From Heliocidaris erythrogramma (taxonomy: Eukaryota > Echinodermata > Echinoidea > Camarodonta > Echinometridae): a stretch of DNA of 64,000 nucleotides. Where the stretch lies: contig CM046856.1 of NCBI GenBank assembly GCA_025617745.1, positions 33,846,208-33,910,207 on the forward strand, given 5' to 3'. Made by a program: the position numbers and the translations under genes. The notes beneath the pieces were generated by a model. That model did no database searches. It was not told where the DNA came from and saw nothing but the letters and a program-made list of their open reading frames with translations. Of the stretch, positions 48,792 to 59,385 are shown one piece after another (position 1 is the stretch's first letter; every line of letters begins with the position of its first letter).

Positions 48792-48895
48792 CAGTGGAAA
48801 CTCGCTATAAAGAGCTTTGATATAACAAGTTTCCTGATAAGAACACGGTAGTTTTCCCATGGTCCCAAGGTCCTTGTTACAGGGAGTTTCCACTA
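48792..48895. mobile_element. 104-bp MITE, CAGTGGAAAC type
   Basis: Begins CAGTGGAAACTCGCTATAA and ends GAGTTTCCACTA, TA on both sides (48790-48791 and 48896-48897). Same family as 47666-47837. A fragment (GGGGAAACTCGATATACCGAG) is present near 51020. Confidence 0.8.
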
Positions 48896-49329
48896 TAGTC
48901 GGAAACACAAGCCCATTAGCCACCCTATCACAAAATCATTTTCCAAATCGATCACCCACAAGTTATTTGTATGGAATATTTATTTCCAAGGCATGCACTT
49001 GTTTTCCATTTACAAACAAATAGAATATTAACTAAGAATTTTTTTAGTTGAGCAAATATTAAGTAACCATTTAGTCCATACATACCTTACTTGAGTGCAC
49101 ATATAATTGCAATGATCACTTGCACTGAACTATTGTCAGATATGGGTTTTTTTCCATCTCAAATACAACACACATGTAAATTAATCTGAAGCATGCATTG
49201 CCACCCAGCATGAACTTAAAACAACCCTCACCTTTTGGGGTTTAAACTAAACTTGGTGTAGCACACATTGTGCTACACGCAAGTTCAATTACAGATATTC
49301 AATAAACAGAAATGTCCCCTTAATTTTTT
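48896..49329. other. Gene-free stretch beyond the eEF1A 3' end
   Basis: AT-rich, with an opposed TGTAGCACAC..GTGCTACAC pair at about 49257-49278. No gene recognised. Confidence 0.4.
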
Positions 49330-49649
49330 TTTATTCATCTTTCATGGGATATACATGTCCAAAGCACTGTGGAGCATTCTATGTATTTCTTTTTTCTTTC
49401 TCTCAACATATTTGATGTAACAGTCTATCTTGAATTAACTTGATAAAAAGGTGCTGCTTATATAAGAGCAAACACTTTCTTCCTATGTTATCTGTCGTGG
49501 AGGAAGAATCTGTTAAAGTTGGATATTCTCTGAGTTTTCATTTTTTCGAGAAGCATATGCAAACGAAGGCTTGCAGTGATTCCTTTGAGGTCATTAGTGT
49601 GGGGAAGTAGGAGTGGGTACATGTTGCAGCCTTGGGATGCATAATGCCA
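49330..49649 (-). other. Probable 3' UTR of eEF1A with poly(A) signal
   Basis: On the minus strand the stop codon at 49652-49650 is followed by about 315 bases without other features, to AATAAA (complement of TTTATT at 49330-49335). This is a reasonable 3' UTR length and signal. Inferred from position only. Confidence 0.5.
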
Positions 49650-50009
49650 TCATTTCTTCTCTTGAGCCTTCTGGGCAGACTTGGTAGTCTTGCCACCAGT
49701 TGCGTCTGCCTTCTTCACAGACTTCACCACACCAACGGCGACAGTCTGCCTCATGTCACGGACAGCGAAGCGTCCAAGAGGGGGAAATTCCGAGAAAGTC
49801 TCGACACACATCGATTTAGAGGGAATCAGTGTGGTGATGCAGGCATCACCATTCTTCACGAACTTGGGATTCTCCTCCAGAATCTTGCCTGATCGACGAT
49901 CCAGCTTCTCATGGAGTTCAGCAAACTTGCAGGCAATGTGAGCAGTGTGACAATCCAAAACTGGGCTGTAGCCGGGATGAATCTGGCCAGGGTGGTTCAT
50001 GATAATGAC
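49650..50009 (-). CDS. eEF1A: Elongation factor eEF1A, last coding exon
   Basis: eEF1A is the GTPase that brings aminoacyl-tRNA to the ribosome. This exon encodes the C-terminal beta-barrel (domain 3) and tail, about 119 residues. Recognisable stretches are [40 protein letters not shown] and [20 protein letters not shown], with a Lys-rich end ([13 protein letters not shown]). The start at 50009 is set by a splice acceptor: minus-strand T-rich TTTATTTTCTTAATGCAG just precedes GTCATTATC. The frame ends in TGA. No frame break is present, so it looks functional. The GTP-binding domain and domain 2 must lie in earlier exons at higher coordinates, but none is evident to 64000. Domain-3 wording differs at several places from common animal eEF1A, so a diverged paralogue is possible. 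Confidence 0.93.
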   Translation of the reverse strand, partial: VIIMNHPGQIHPGYSPVLDCHTAHIACKFAELHEKLDRRSGKILEENPKFVKNGDACITTLIPSKSMCVETFSEFPPLGRFAVRDMRQTVAVGVVKSVKKADATGGKTTKSAQKAQEKK

Positions 50010-51109
50010 CTGCATTAAGAAAATAAAATCAAGGAGAATCATCAGATGTGCATTGCCATTCTACTTAATTGCACTCTGGTTTTCAGGGCTTTTGAACATT
50101 AAAGGTTATTTTTGTGTTAGTGCAAACACCCTAAGGGATTGAATGACAAGTGTCAATTTAAGATAACAATTAAGCCCATCAAAAGGATCAAAAGTTTGAC
50201 TGCTGTTGATGCAGTTCCTTTCATATTTCTTATTTCATTTTCCCTTTTTTTTTTCCTGTACCCACAAAATGTCAAAAATATTAAAATCTTGGGGTTGGGC
50301 AGGTCCCCTGGCAAAAGAGTTTGTGTGAAGCCCTGTAATAGCCTTAATTTTTTTTCACATTTGAATTTTTGGAATGTCTCTTTTTTAGACACTTATGTTT
50401 TTCTTATAATTCAATTTTTTCATTGAATGTCCGTGAACACTTTGGGGTCCTTATTTTCATCATATGGTGTGCTAATAATGCATGTCACATTCTTTTTCGC
50501 GAAAAAATGATTTTTGAGCTCCTCTCTGACTGTGACCTACGCCCACCCCATCTCACATCACCGCAAACTTTAGCACAGACCTAAAGCATTGCATATAGAA
50601 CACAAATCAATCATTTCTTGTAAATCTGAAATTTCTTTTATAATTCATGCAAATTATATGCATTCGCATACATTTTCATTGATAATCGAGTAAAGAAAGT
50701 TCTCGGCGATGATGTTTTATGCAAGTAGTTCTTCATAAACCTCAAAAACATTAACAGAAAAGTAAATTAAAATTGATCTGCAACTCTTCCGAAATCTATT
50801 GTTTTATCAATTTCTATGTTATCTGAACTCTCAAATTAGTAAGAACAATTGATTAGACTAAAGAGGAAATTTTGATTTAGAAAGGAAAAGCAGTTTTCCA
50901 TTCCTATTGTACACAAGACTTTGCCGCGTTTTCAGGCTGACACAAGGTCACATGACTCGGCAACAGAACAACCAATTTTTGTAAACTTCGTAGCTGACAT
51001 GGAGCAGTTCGTTATAGAGGGGAAACTCGATATACCGAGGTCGGCTATAACGAGCACATTGTCACAGTCCCCAATTTACTTGTGTGTAATTCTATGGTGG
51101 CACAAACCT
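50010..51109. other. Probable intron of eEF1A, gene-free
   Basis: Begins with the intron just upstream of the last eEF1A exon. Mostly AT-rich. Near 51010-51050 is a fragment of the CAGTGGAAAC MITE family. No other exon recognised. Confidence 0.5.
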
Positions 51110-51200
51110 TTATAATAATAATAATAATACATGTGATTTATAAGGCGCCAAATCCATTTAAACTTAAAAATGCTCAAGGCGCACAGGTGAAAAGAAAGAA
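51110..51200 (+). repeat. (AAT)n-tailed dispersed repeat
   Basis: (ATA)n at 51113-51130, then GATTTATAAGGCGCCAAATC and ATGCTCAAGGCGCAC. I recall similar GGCGCC..CAAGGCGC repeats as common interspersed elements of echinoderms. It abuts the Helitron copy B. Confidence 0.5.
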
Positions 51201-51202
51201 AA

Positions 51203-53591
51203 CTAGAAATGTGCATTGCTGGTGCCGCGCAATGCGAAATGTATCCCCCGGCACTGGCAGCGATTTGAAGGAGGGACAAAGACCCTCCCCCATCCCCTCC
51301 CTCAAACAAAAGGATGGTGTAGAAATTGCCGCCAGTGGCCCAGAATATTGTCAACACTAGGAGCAGCATTACCAAAACGATTTGTGCAGATTAGAGTATA
51401 ATGCATTTTTATAGAAAATTCGGAAGAAATATGACCTCAGAGCGCACATAAGCCATCCACTAAAATATGACCTTTGATCCTATGAAAGACGGAACACTAG
51501 AGGCAGCATCACCAAAAACTGTAGAGGTGTAATCTATAATGGACCTACATACAAAATTTGAAAGAAATGAGTTAACAAATGTGTCCTCCAGAATGCATGC
51601 AACGAAAATATGACATTTGACCCTAAAAACAACCTGAATATGACATTTGACTGTATAGAAAGTGGTACAGTGGGGGTAGCATCAGCAAACAATTTAGATG
51701 TGTAGGTTTCACTAAGACACATCTTCATATAAAATTTGAAAGAAATGTGTTGAGAGATATACGAAGATACATCTCCATACAAAATTTGAAAGAAATCCAT
51801 CAAGAAATGTGGCCTGCAGAGTGCACTCACGCCATGCCCTGAAGTATGACCTTTGACCCTATAAAAGACGGAACACTGGTGGCAGCATCACCAAAAACTA
51901 TAGGTTCTTAGATTACACCAAGAGACACCTTCATGCACAATTTGAACGAAATCCGTCAAGAAATGCAGAAGAAAGAGTGCAAGAAATGGAAAAATGACCT
52001 TTGACCCTATAAAGGACGGAACAATGAGGGCAGCATCACCAAAAATTAAATATGTGTAGATTATACCAAGATACATCTCCATACAAAATTTGAAGGAAAT
52101 CCGTCAAGAAATGCAGAAGTAAGAGTGCACAAAAGGGACAAATGAGCTTTGACCCTAAAAAGGACGGAACAATGAGGGCAGCATCACCAAACAGTAAAGA
52201 TGTGTAGATTATACCAAGATACATCTCCATACAAAATTTGAAAGAAATCCATAAGAAATGTGGCCTGCAGAGTGCACTCACGCCATGCCCTGAAGTATGA
52301 CCTTTGACCCTATAAAAGACGGAACACTGGTGGCAGCATCACCAAAAACTATAGGTTTTTAGATTACACCAAGAGACACCTTCATGCAAAATTTGAACGA
52401 AATCCGTCAAGAAATGCAGAAGAGTGCAAGAAATGGAAAAATGACCTTTGACCCTATAAAGGACGGAACAATGAGGGCAGCATCACCAAAAATTAAATAT
52501 GTGTAGATTATACCAAGATACATCTCCATACAAAATTTGAATGAAATCTGTCAAGAAATGCAGAAGTAAGAGTGCACAAAAGGGACAAATGAGCTTTGAC
52601 CCTATAAAGGACGGAACAATGAGGGCAGCATCACCAAACAGTAAAGATGTGTAGATTATACCAAGATACATCTCCATACAAAATTTGAAAGAAATCCATC
52701 AAGAAATGTGGCCTGCAGAGTGAACTCACGCCATCCCTTGAAGTATGACCTTTGACCCTATAAAAGACGGGACACTGGTGGCAGCATCACCAAAAAGTAC
52801 AGGTTTTTAGATTACACCAAAGGACACCTTCATGCAAAATTTGAACGAAATCCGTCGAGAAATGCAGAAGTAAGAGTGCAAAAAATGGAAAAATGACCTT
52901 TGACCCTATAAAGGACGGAACAATGAGGGCAGCATCACCAAAAATTAAACATGTGTAGATTATACCAAGATACATCTCCATACAAAATTTGAACAAAATC
53001 CGTTGAGAAATGTGGCCTGCAGAGTGCACTCACGCCATGCCCTGAAGTATGACCTTTGACCCTATAAAAGACGGAACACTGGTGGCAGCATCACCAAACA
53101 CTATAGGTTTTTAAATTACACCAAGAGACACCTTCATGCAAAATTTGAACGAAATCCGTTGAGAAATGTGACCGCCAGAGCGCACACAAGAGTACACACA
53201 AGACATCTATCAAAATATGACCTTTGACCCTATAAAAGACGGAACACTGGGGGCAGCATCACCAAAATCTATAGGGTTCCAGATTTTACCAAGAGACACC
53301 TTCATACAAAATTTGAACAAAATCCGTTGAGAAATGTGACCGCTAGAGCACACACAAACTATCCCCCAAAATATGGCCTTTTACCCTATGAAAGACGGAA
53401 CACTGGGGGCAGCATCACCAGAAATTATAGGGGTCCAGATTTTACCAAGATACACGTCCACAGGAAGTCTGAAAGAAATTCGTCGAGAAATGTGACCGCT
53501 AGAGCGCACACAAGAATGTGACGCGGCGGCGGCGGCGGCGGCGGCGAAACGCTGCTGAATCCAAAGTATCCTCCGGCATACTGCCGAGGGA
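51203..53591 (-). mobile_element. Non-autonomous Helitron with tandem-repeat core, copy B
   Basis: Reverse orientation to copy A. On the minus strand it starts TCCCTCGGCAG after an A (53591) and ends CTAG (51206-51203) before a T. The 3' hairpin is a perfect 7-bp stem, GCATTGC with GCAATGC around 9 bases (51213-51235). GTATCCCCCGGC at about 51240 is the subterminal inverted repeat. The core has about 14 units of roughly 150 bp recognisable by GGCAGCATCACC and GACCTTTGACCCTATAAA, and a (CGG)n tract at 53524-53546. No Rep/helicase. It has more units than copy A, consistent with expansion or loss between relatives. Confidence 0.85.
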
Positions 53592-54945
53592 TACAATGAA
53601 GAGACAAAACAACAAATTATGCATATACAGAACTATACAAGTATGTCTAAAGTTCGGTTTTAAATACTTCAACAGAATTGGTTTCGCGGATCTCTCGAGG
53701 GAGAGAGTTCCACAGTGAGGGCCCAGCATGAACAAAAGCTCTTTCCCCCACTTAGTAGTGCATTTGGGAACAAAAAGAAATCCTGAGTTTTGGGAACGTA
53801 ATGATCTTGATTGGGTGTATCTATTAATTAGAGTAATATTGTACTGTGGAGCAGAACCATGAACACAATGATATACGAGCAGAAGGATTTTAAATAAAAC
53901 ACGTTCACTCATTGGCAACCAGTGCAATGCTTTGAGGACAGGTGTGATGTGATTAATTTTTTTGCGAAGGGTAACTACACGAGCAGCGGCATTCTGCAAT
54001 TTCTGCAGACGTGCAATTTGAGATTGGGGCAAATTAAACAGTAGGGCATTTCCGAAATCAAGTCGAGATGAAACCAAAGCATGCACAATCTTCTCTGTGG
54101 CACTGCGAGTTAAGTATTTACGTATAAATCCAAGGTTACGTAACTGGTAACGTACAGATTTACAAACATACTGAATATGAGTAGACATTGTCATATTAGA
54201 ATCAAGGAACACACCAAGGTTACGACAAGCTTGAGACACGGCAATATTGTGACCTGCAATAGCAATAGATGTGAAAGGAACCTTAGACAACGGAGTCTTA
54301 GAACCAAACAGTAAGAATTCGCATTTGGAAAAATTTAACTTCAAAGAATGTGAGCTTAACCATTTGTGAACATCCTTTACACAAGTTTCAAGATTGTGGA
54401 TTGCGCCAGCAGCAATAGCTGAATGAAGTTTGAAAGACGTGAAAATCTGAATATCGTCGGCATAAATGTGATATTGCACAGAGTGATGTCGAAGAATGTT
54501 TTTGAGTCCAATCAAATGTAAAGAAAAAAGGATGGGCCCGCCCACAGAGCCTTGCGGAACACCACATGTAAGCGGTAAGAACTCTGAAGAACAACCATTG
54601 ATCAAGACGGCTTGTGAGTGATGAGACAAGTATGACCTGAACCATTGTAGGGCTTTACCTTTAATACCAAGAGATATAAGGGTATTCAACAAAACGTTGT
54701 GGTTAACAGTATCGAAGGCGGAAGACAGATCGAGGAGTATCATGGCAGGTTACCTTACCCGCATCCATTTCCTGCAGAATGGAACTAGATACACTAAGAA
54801 GGAGGGTCTCAACACTGTGATGAGGACGGTAAGTGGATTGAAATGAATCAAGCAAGTTGTTATCAAGACAGTAGTCTGTTAATCTAGAGAAAACTATTCT
54901 TTCGAGTACTTTAAACGAAAATGGAAGATTTGAAAGGCTTAGTCC
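53592..54945 (-). pseudogene. CR1-type LINE, 5'-truncated reverse transcriptase
   Basis: Minus strand. A SNLPFSFKVLERIVFSRLTD stretch starts near 54930, followed by DNNLLDSFQSTYRPHHSVET. After a frameshift near 54745 the frame stays open for more than 370 codons. It shows ILLDLSSAFDTVNH (motif A), a CGVPQGSVGGPILFSL stretch (motif B), HIYADDIQIF (motif C, intact YADD), LNFSKCEFLL and CRNLGVFLDSNMTM (motif D/E region), then the C-terminal thumb-like domain. The endonuclease and first RT blocks are missing, so it is a typical 5'-truncated LINE. The open frame runs into the Helitron at 53591, giving a spurious poly-Arg tail, so its own stop and 3' UTR are lost. The intact long frame implies youth. 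Confidence 0.9.
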
Positions 54946-55139
54946 GAAAGGGTGGGTAGCGTCGCGTCGCGTTGACGCGAACGCGACCATTCGTCCAAAG
55001 CCCCCGCCCCCCCCCCCCCCGAATTGGCCGAAAGGGTGCGTTGGGAGCGTCGGGTCGCGTCGCATTGACTGGAAGGCCACCATTCGTCCAAAGCTTTGGG
55101 GCGCTGAGTGTTCGCTTGTAATTACGTCCATGTTTACAC
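54946..55139. repeat. GC-rich duplicated block
   Basis: Two copies of a CCGAAAGGGTG .. GTCGCGTCGC .. CCATTCGTCCAAAG block, at 54949-55001 and 55029-55094, separated by a C/G run. CG dinucleotides are dense. It adjoins the 5' truncation point of the LINE and the satellite below. Confidence 0.75.
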
Positions 55140-55850
55140 CATTTTCGTACGAAATCCACTTTGTTTTGTACAAAATGCAATTCCGTTCACGAAATTTGTT
55201 TCGACCTTTGTGGAACGAAATGAATTTCGTACCATACGAAATGGATTCCGTTGCGACGAAATCCATTTCGTGGTCACGAAATACATTTCGTACGATACAA
55301 AATGGCTTTCGTTGAACGAAATCCATTTTGTGTGGTAGCTAACGCAATTCCGTACACGAAATACATTTCGTACCATACGAAATGGCTTTCGTTGAACGAA
55401 ATCCATTTTGTGTGGTAGCTAACGCAATTCCGTACACGAAATACATTTCGTATCATACGAAATGGCTTTCGTTGAACGAAATCCATTTTGTGTGGTAGCT
55501 AACGCAATTCCGTACACGAAATACATTTTGTGTCATACGAAATGGCTTTCGTTGAACGAAATCCATTTTGTGTGGTAGCTAACGCAATTCCGTACACGAA
55601 ATACATTTCGTACCATATGAAATGGCTTTCGTTGAACGAAATCCATTTTGTGTGGTACCTAACACAATTCCGTACACGAAATACATTTCGTACCATATGA
55701 AATGGCTTTCGTTGAACGAAATCCATTTTGTGTGGTAGCTAACGCAATTCCGTACACGAAATTTATTTCGTACCGTACGGAATACATTTGTAACGAAATA
55801 GATTTGGTGGTACACCAAATTCATTTTGTGGGCGTAACGCTTTCTGTCAA
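55140..55850. repeat. 80-bp satellite made of inverted ACGAAAT motifs
   Basis: Six units start at GGCTTTCGTTGAACGAAATC near 55304, 55384, 55464, 55544, 55624 and 55704, an exact 80-bp period with few differences. Each unit holds several ACGAAAT and ATTTCGT half-sites facing one another at 2-20 bp spacings. The flanks 55140-55300 and 55760-55830 have the same motifs in less regular order. All frames stay open over long runs because the unit lacks stops; these are not genes. I do not recognise the family. Confidence 0.9.
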
Positions 55851-56159
55851 GTACGGGATATAAGAAGGTCGCTGATTGGCCGCCTTGTTGATCATAGCAT
55901 CAAGCTCCGCCCCCTAATCCCGCGCTCTGCATCCGGCTTTCCATGGGGGCATTTCCGACGGGTCAAAAGTGCACACTGCTCCCACTTTTCATGTATTAGC
56001 CTATGGAGCCAAATATTTTTCAGTGTACCAGCGAAAATCAGATTTTAACCTGCGCACAGCGCGTAAAGTTATTGAAATTATAAATTTGAATATTCATGAG
56101 CTTTTATAACTAACATAAAATTGAACTGTACTTAAGCTTCAACTACTGTACTTGTGCAG
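55851..56159. other. Flank of satellite, unassigned
   Basis: GC-moderate sequence with CGCACAGCGCG and no recognised gene. Confidence 0.4.
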
Positions 56160-56484
56160 CCAAAATGAGCAGAAGATGATGAAGAAGAACAAGAAGAAGA
56201 AAAAGAAGATAAAGAAGACAAAAAAGAGGAAGAAGAGGAAGAGGGAAAAAAGGAAGAGGAAGAAGAAGAAAAAAAGAGGAAGAGGAAAAGGAAAAAGGGA
56301 AGAAGTTGATGAAGAAGAAAAAAGAACCCCCAAAAAGGTGAGGAAAAGGAAATGGAAGAGGAAGAAGAAGAAAAAGATGATGAAGAAAAAAGAAAAAAAA
56401 AAGAGGACGAAGAGGAGGAGGAGGAAGAACAAGAACAAGAAGAGGATGAAGAAGAAAAAAGAAGAAGAGGAAGAAGAAGAAGCC
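56160..56484. repeat. Polypurine tract, GAA/GA-rich, about 300 bp
   Basis: Almost entirely A and G on the plus strand, in GAA, GAAGA and A runs. Charged or Phe/Leu/Ser frames across it are compositional artefacts. Confidence 0.95.
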
Positions 56485-56840
56485 CTCCTTCGATATTGAA
56501 TTTCCCCTCATTGAACACTTTCCTTGTGCCTTGCAGGTCTGGCATATCATATTTCAAGTAAAACTGAAGTACAAAGAAAAAATGTGCGCCCCAGGACCCC
56601 ATATGTACCACCATGCACTGGCTGCTGGTGCATGTAGCCACCCCCCCCCCCCCCCAAAAAAAAAAAAAACAACAACAACAACAAACAAACAAAAAACAAA
56701 AAACACAAAAAACACAAAAAAAAAAAAAAAAAAAAAAACCCAACAACTAAACCAGCAACAAAACAAAACAAATCTTAAAAATCTGATATTTCTTTTCTTC
56801 TTCCTCTTCTACTTCTTCTTTTTTCTCCTTCATCTTCTTG
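56485..56840. repeat. C16/A-rich block and pyrimidine tract
   Basis: A C16 run at 56641-56656 is followed by A-rich CAA and A-run sequence to 56780, then a TTCTTC-type polypyrimidine tract at 56790-56835, complementary in type to the upstream purine tract. Confidence 0.8.
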
Positions 56841-58492
56841 TAAAATGAGTCCATCAACAGAAACCCCACACAAATCAGTCTATCATCCAGTTATTCAAGG
56901 TTGCATAAGGCTGTATTCAACCAATCCACCATCACACTTCAGAACACATGCCATATTATGCATGCATCATCATCACATCTTACACAAATTATGGGGAAAC
57001 ACACAAATATTTCTCAGTGTTTCTCAGTGTGAAATGATGTTTATTAAAATAACTCACTTATCAACATAAAAGTTAATGCTCTCTTGAAATGCCATATATA
57101 CATGAACGTAAATCCTTGAATTACATGTAGGCCTACTCTCTTTATTTTCAAATTCTTTCATTAATGTGACATATCTGTTCTTGAAATATGTAACTGATTT
57201 CTATTATTGCAGAATGTTTTTCAGAATGTATGATTTGTATTTTGATTGATTTGTGTGGAAATAAACTAAACTGAAACTGAAACATTATAACATATGGTTC
57301 ATGAACAACAAATCATGGGGCAGGTGAGGGGACGGCATACCAATTTCTATTTTATTTCATTTTGTAAGCAAACAAGTTTAAATCTATCCAGTGACATCCG
57401 ATATATAGGTGGATTGTAATGTGTATCCATGTACATCCCTTCAAATGATCATCAGAATATACAAGACATAAAAGTACTAAGAGACCACCTTACTGCCCAA
57501 AATGATATGAGGTGATGTTTGTCCAAATATTGGTAGTTTTGAAAATTTCGGGGTGGGCTGAAACTCCCGAGCCCCTGATTTGTCTGCCTAGAAACATGCA
57601 TGATGCCCCATTGCACAATGATTGCACAGATCATAAAGAAGGAACGAATTACATATTCTAGAACCATACCTATCTCAGGATAGCTTCAAGGAAATGCATG
57701 ATGAAAGGGATAATCACTTCAATCACTGAAGACCAAATATAATATCATGATTAGATCTGAATGCACGACTTATGCTCATGCTTACAATTATAATTGCAAT
57801 CTCTCTGTATAGTTGGTTGTTCCACTGAGACTACGTCTGGCTCCACTGACCACCGTACATAGTAAGGGGAAGATAAACAAATGTCAGTAACGTAAGTAAG
57901 ATTTCGCCATACCACACAGTTAATTCTAGACCTATTTATCACTACACAAAAGAAATACTTCAGCCAGGCCCAAGCCATGGCCAGGGATCAAACCGAGACT
58001 GCTCTCCGACTCAGTAGCAGCCTTGGGTCAAAGACTGAAAGAGAATAAAGAACAGTTTAATCTGGGTCCAGCATGGAAGACATTGTCCTTCAAATTTATA
58101 TGTTAATCTTTCTAAACCCTACCTGTACAAAGTTAAAAATCAAAGCGAAGGGGCAGGGTAACATTTGCTCTCGTAGGCGTAGGCAAAGCGCAGTAGCCGG
58201 TCAGGATCGGCGCACCCAAAACTAACGGACCGCTGGGCAAAATCTTACCCGGCCCAGAGTTGCGCATTCAGTGTCATGATTAATCTTGATGTTGAACAGG
58301 TCCACATCTATCTCAGATTGTCGGTAATGAAGCCACACGCTTTACTTTTTAGGTTTGAGCACTATCATGATATAAAGAAAATGGCTGATCTTTTCGAAAA
58401 ATATTACCAGTAGACTATATAAACGGACAGTTTTAGAGTTTAATCAATTTTCTTTCGTCATGCAAAAATTGCAAGAGAGGAGGGACTGGGTG
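56841..58492. other. Gene-free stretch with a possible LINE tail
   Basis: At about 57190-57285 the sequence ends in AATAAACTAAACTGAAACTGAAAC, a tail like the 3' end of a non-LTR element; the body is not recognised. Other parts are AT-rich with a GC-richer patch at 58165-58260. No gene supported. Confidence 0.4.
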
Positions 58493-58667
58493 GGATGTGG
58501 GATAATATACAAATAATGGATGTTTATGAGTGCAATGGACAGAATATTTCATGAGGTGAAAGATGAAATGATCCATTGAATGGATCAAATTTCATCTTTC
58601 ACCGAATGAAATATTCTGTCCATTGCACGAATGAAAAAACATTCATTATTTGTTTTATATGACACCT
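58493..58667. mobile_element. 175-bp foldback MITE, GTGCAATGG family, copy 1
   Basis: Arms of about 80 bp share GAGTGCAATGGACAGAATAT and GGTGAAAGATGAAAT in inverted order. The right end is AGGTGTCATATAAAA when reversed, and the left end is a weaker version. The centre is a GATCCATTGAATGGATC palindrome. Confidence 0.8.
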
Positions 58668-59199
58668 AAAAATATCTATCCTTCTCATTTGACATTTTAT
58701 GAATAAAGAAACAAGAGTGAAGGGACTTACATTTTGTTTTGCAACACTGGTCCTTTTCAGGTCCAGATGTTCACAGTCAAACAAGAAATTCAAATAGAAA
58801 TCCAATCCAATCCAAAATTGTTGTCAGTTAACTTGCAAAAACAGTCAGTTATTTCAAACACAATACAATCCAAAATTGTTCATAAATCCTTGGCATAACA
58901 GATAAACTGCGGCATGGTCATTTTATTTTTCGTTTACCGGCCAACCATGCATGTCAGAGGTTAGATGCTAAGCGCGCAGCCGCGGCGGTCCATCAATGTA
59001 CTTGATAGTCGCATGCGCGCTGCAAAGGCAAGTCGTTTGCGCGTATGTAGACGTGTTGGTGGTCGCGAGTGCAATGGACAATTTCGTATGGATCCAAAAT
59101 TGCACGGTGAATGGATCAAATTTGCACGATTGATGACGTCATTGTTCAATGGGACAAATGATCAACATCAAACAACCAATCAAATGGCAAGGATCTAAT
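58668..59199. other. Unassigned, with GTGCAATGG-family fragments
   Basis: At 59067-59145, GAGTGCAATGGACAA, TTGCACGGTGAATGGATCAA and TTGCACGATTGATGACGTCA are pieces of the neighbouring MITE family. A CpG-rich patch (GCGCGCAGCCGCGGCGG) lies at 58973. Confidence 0.45.
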
Positions 59200-59385
59200 G
59201 AGGTGTCATATAATATACAAATAGTGAATGGCCATGAGTGCAATGGTACAAGATTTTGCACGAGGTGAAAGATAAGAGACGCTCTATTCAACGAGGCGCA
59301 GCCGAGTTGAATAGAGCGTCTCATGCAAAATCTTGTTCCATTGCACGAATAAAGACCATTCACTATTTTTTTTATACAACACCTC
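59200..59385. mobile_element. 186-bp foldback MITE, GTGCAATGG family, copy 2
   Basis: Ends GAGGTGTCATATAA and, reversed, GAGGTGTTGTATAAAA. The middle is a perfect 17-bp stem (59276-59292 with 59306-59322) around a 13-base loop. Related pieces lie at 62400-62673. Confidence 0.85.

Noticed and set aside
48429-48851. 140-codon plus-strand frame
   Set aside because: Crosses a MITE boundary and a C run, with no recognised domain or splice support.
55304-55784. CRISPR-like array (regular 80-bp repeats)
   Set aside because: Units are contiguous and nearly identical with no unique spacers, in a eukaryotic genome with no cas genes. It is a satellite.
55134-55824. Overlapping open frames with DFVQRKPFRMVRN-type repeats
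   Set aside because: Translation of the 80-bp satellite; open in several frames on both strands.
56132-56746. 204-codon Phe/Ser/Leu-rich frame and the Lys/Glu-rich frames on the other strand
   Set aside because: Purely compositional, from the polypurine tract.
57960-58025. Second tRNA-like box (GGTTTGATCCC on the minus strand)
   Set aside because: No matching A box at proper spacing and no acceptor stem.
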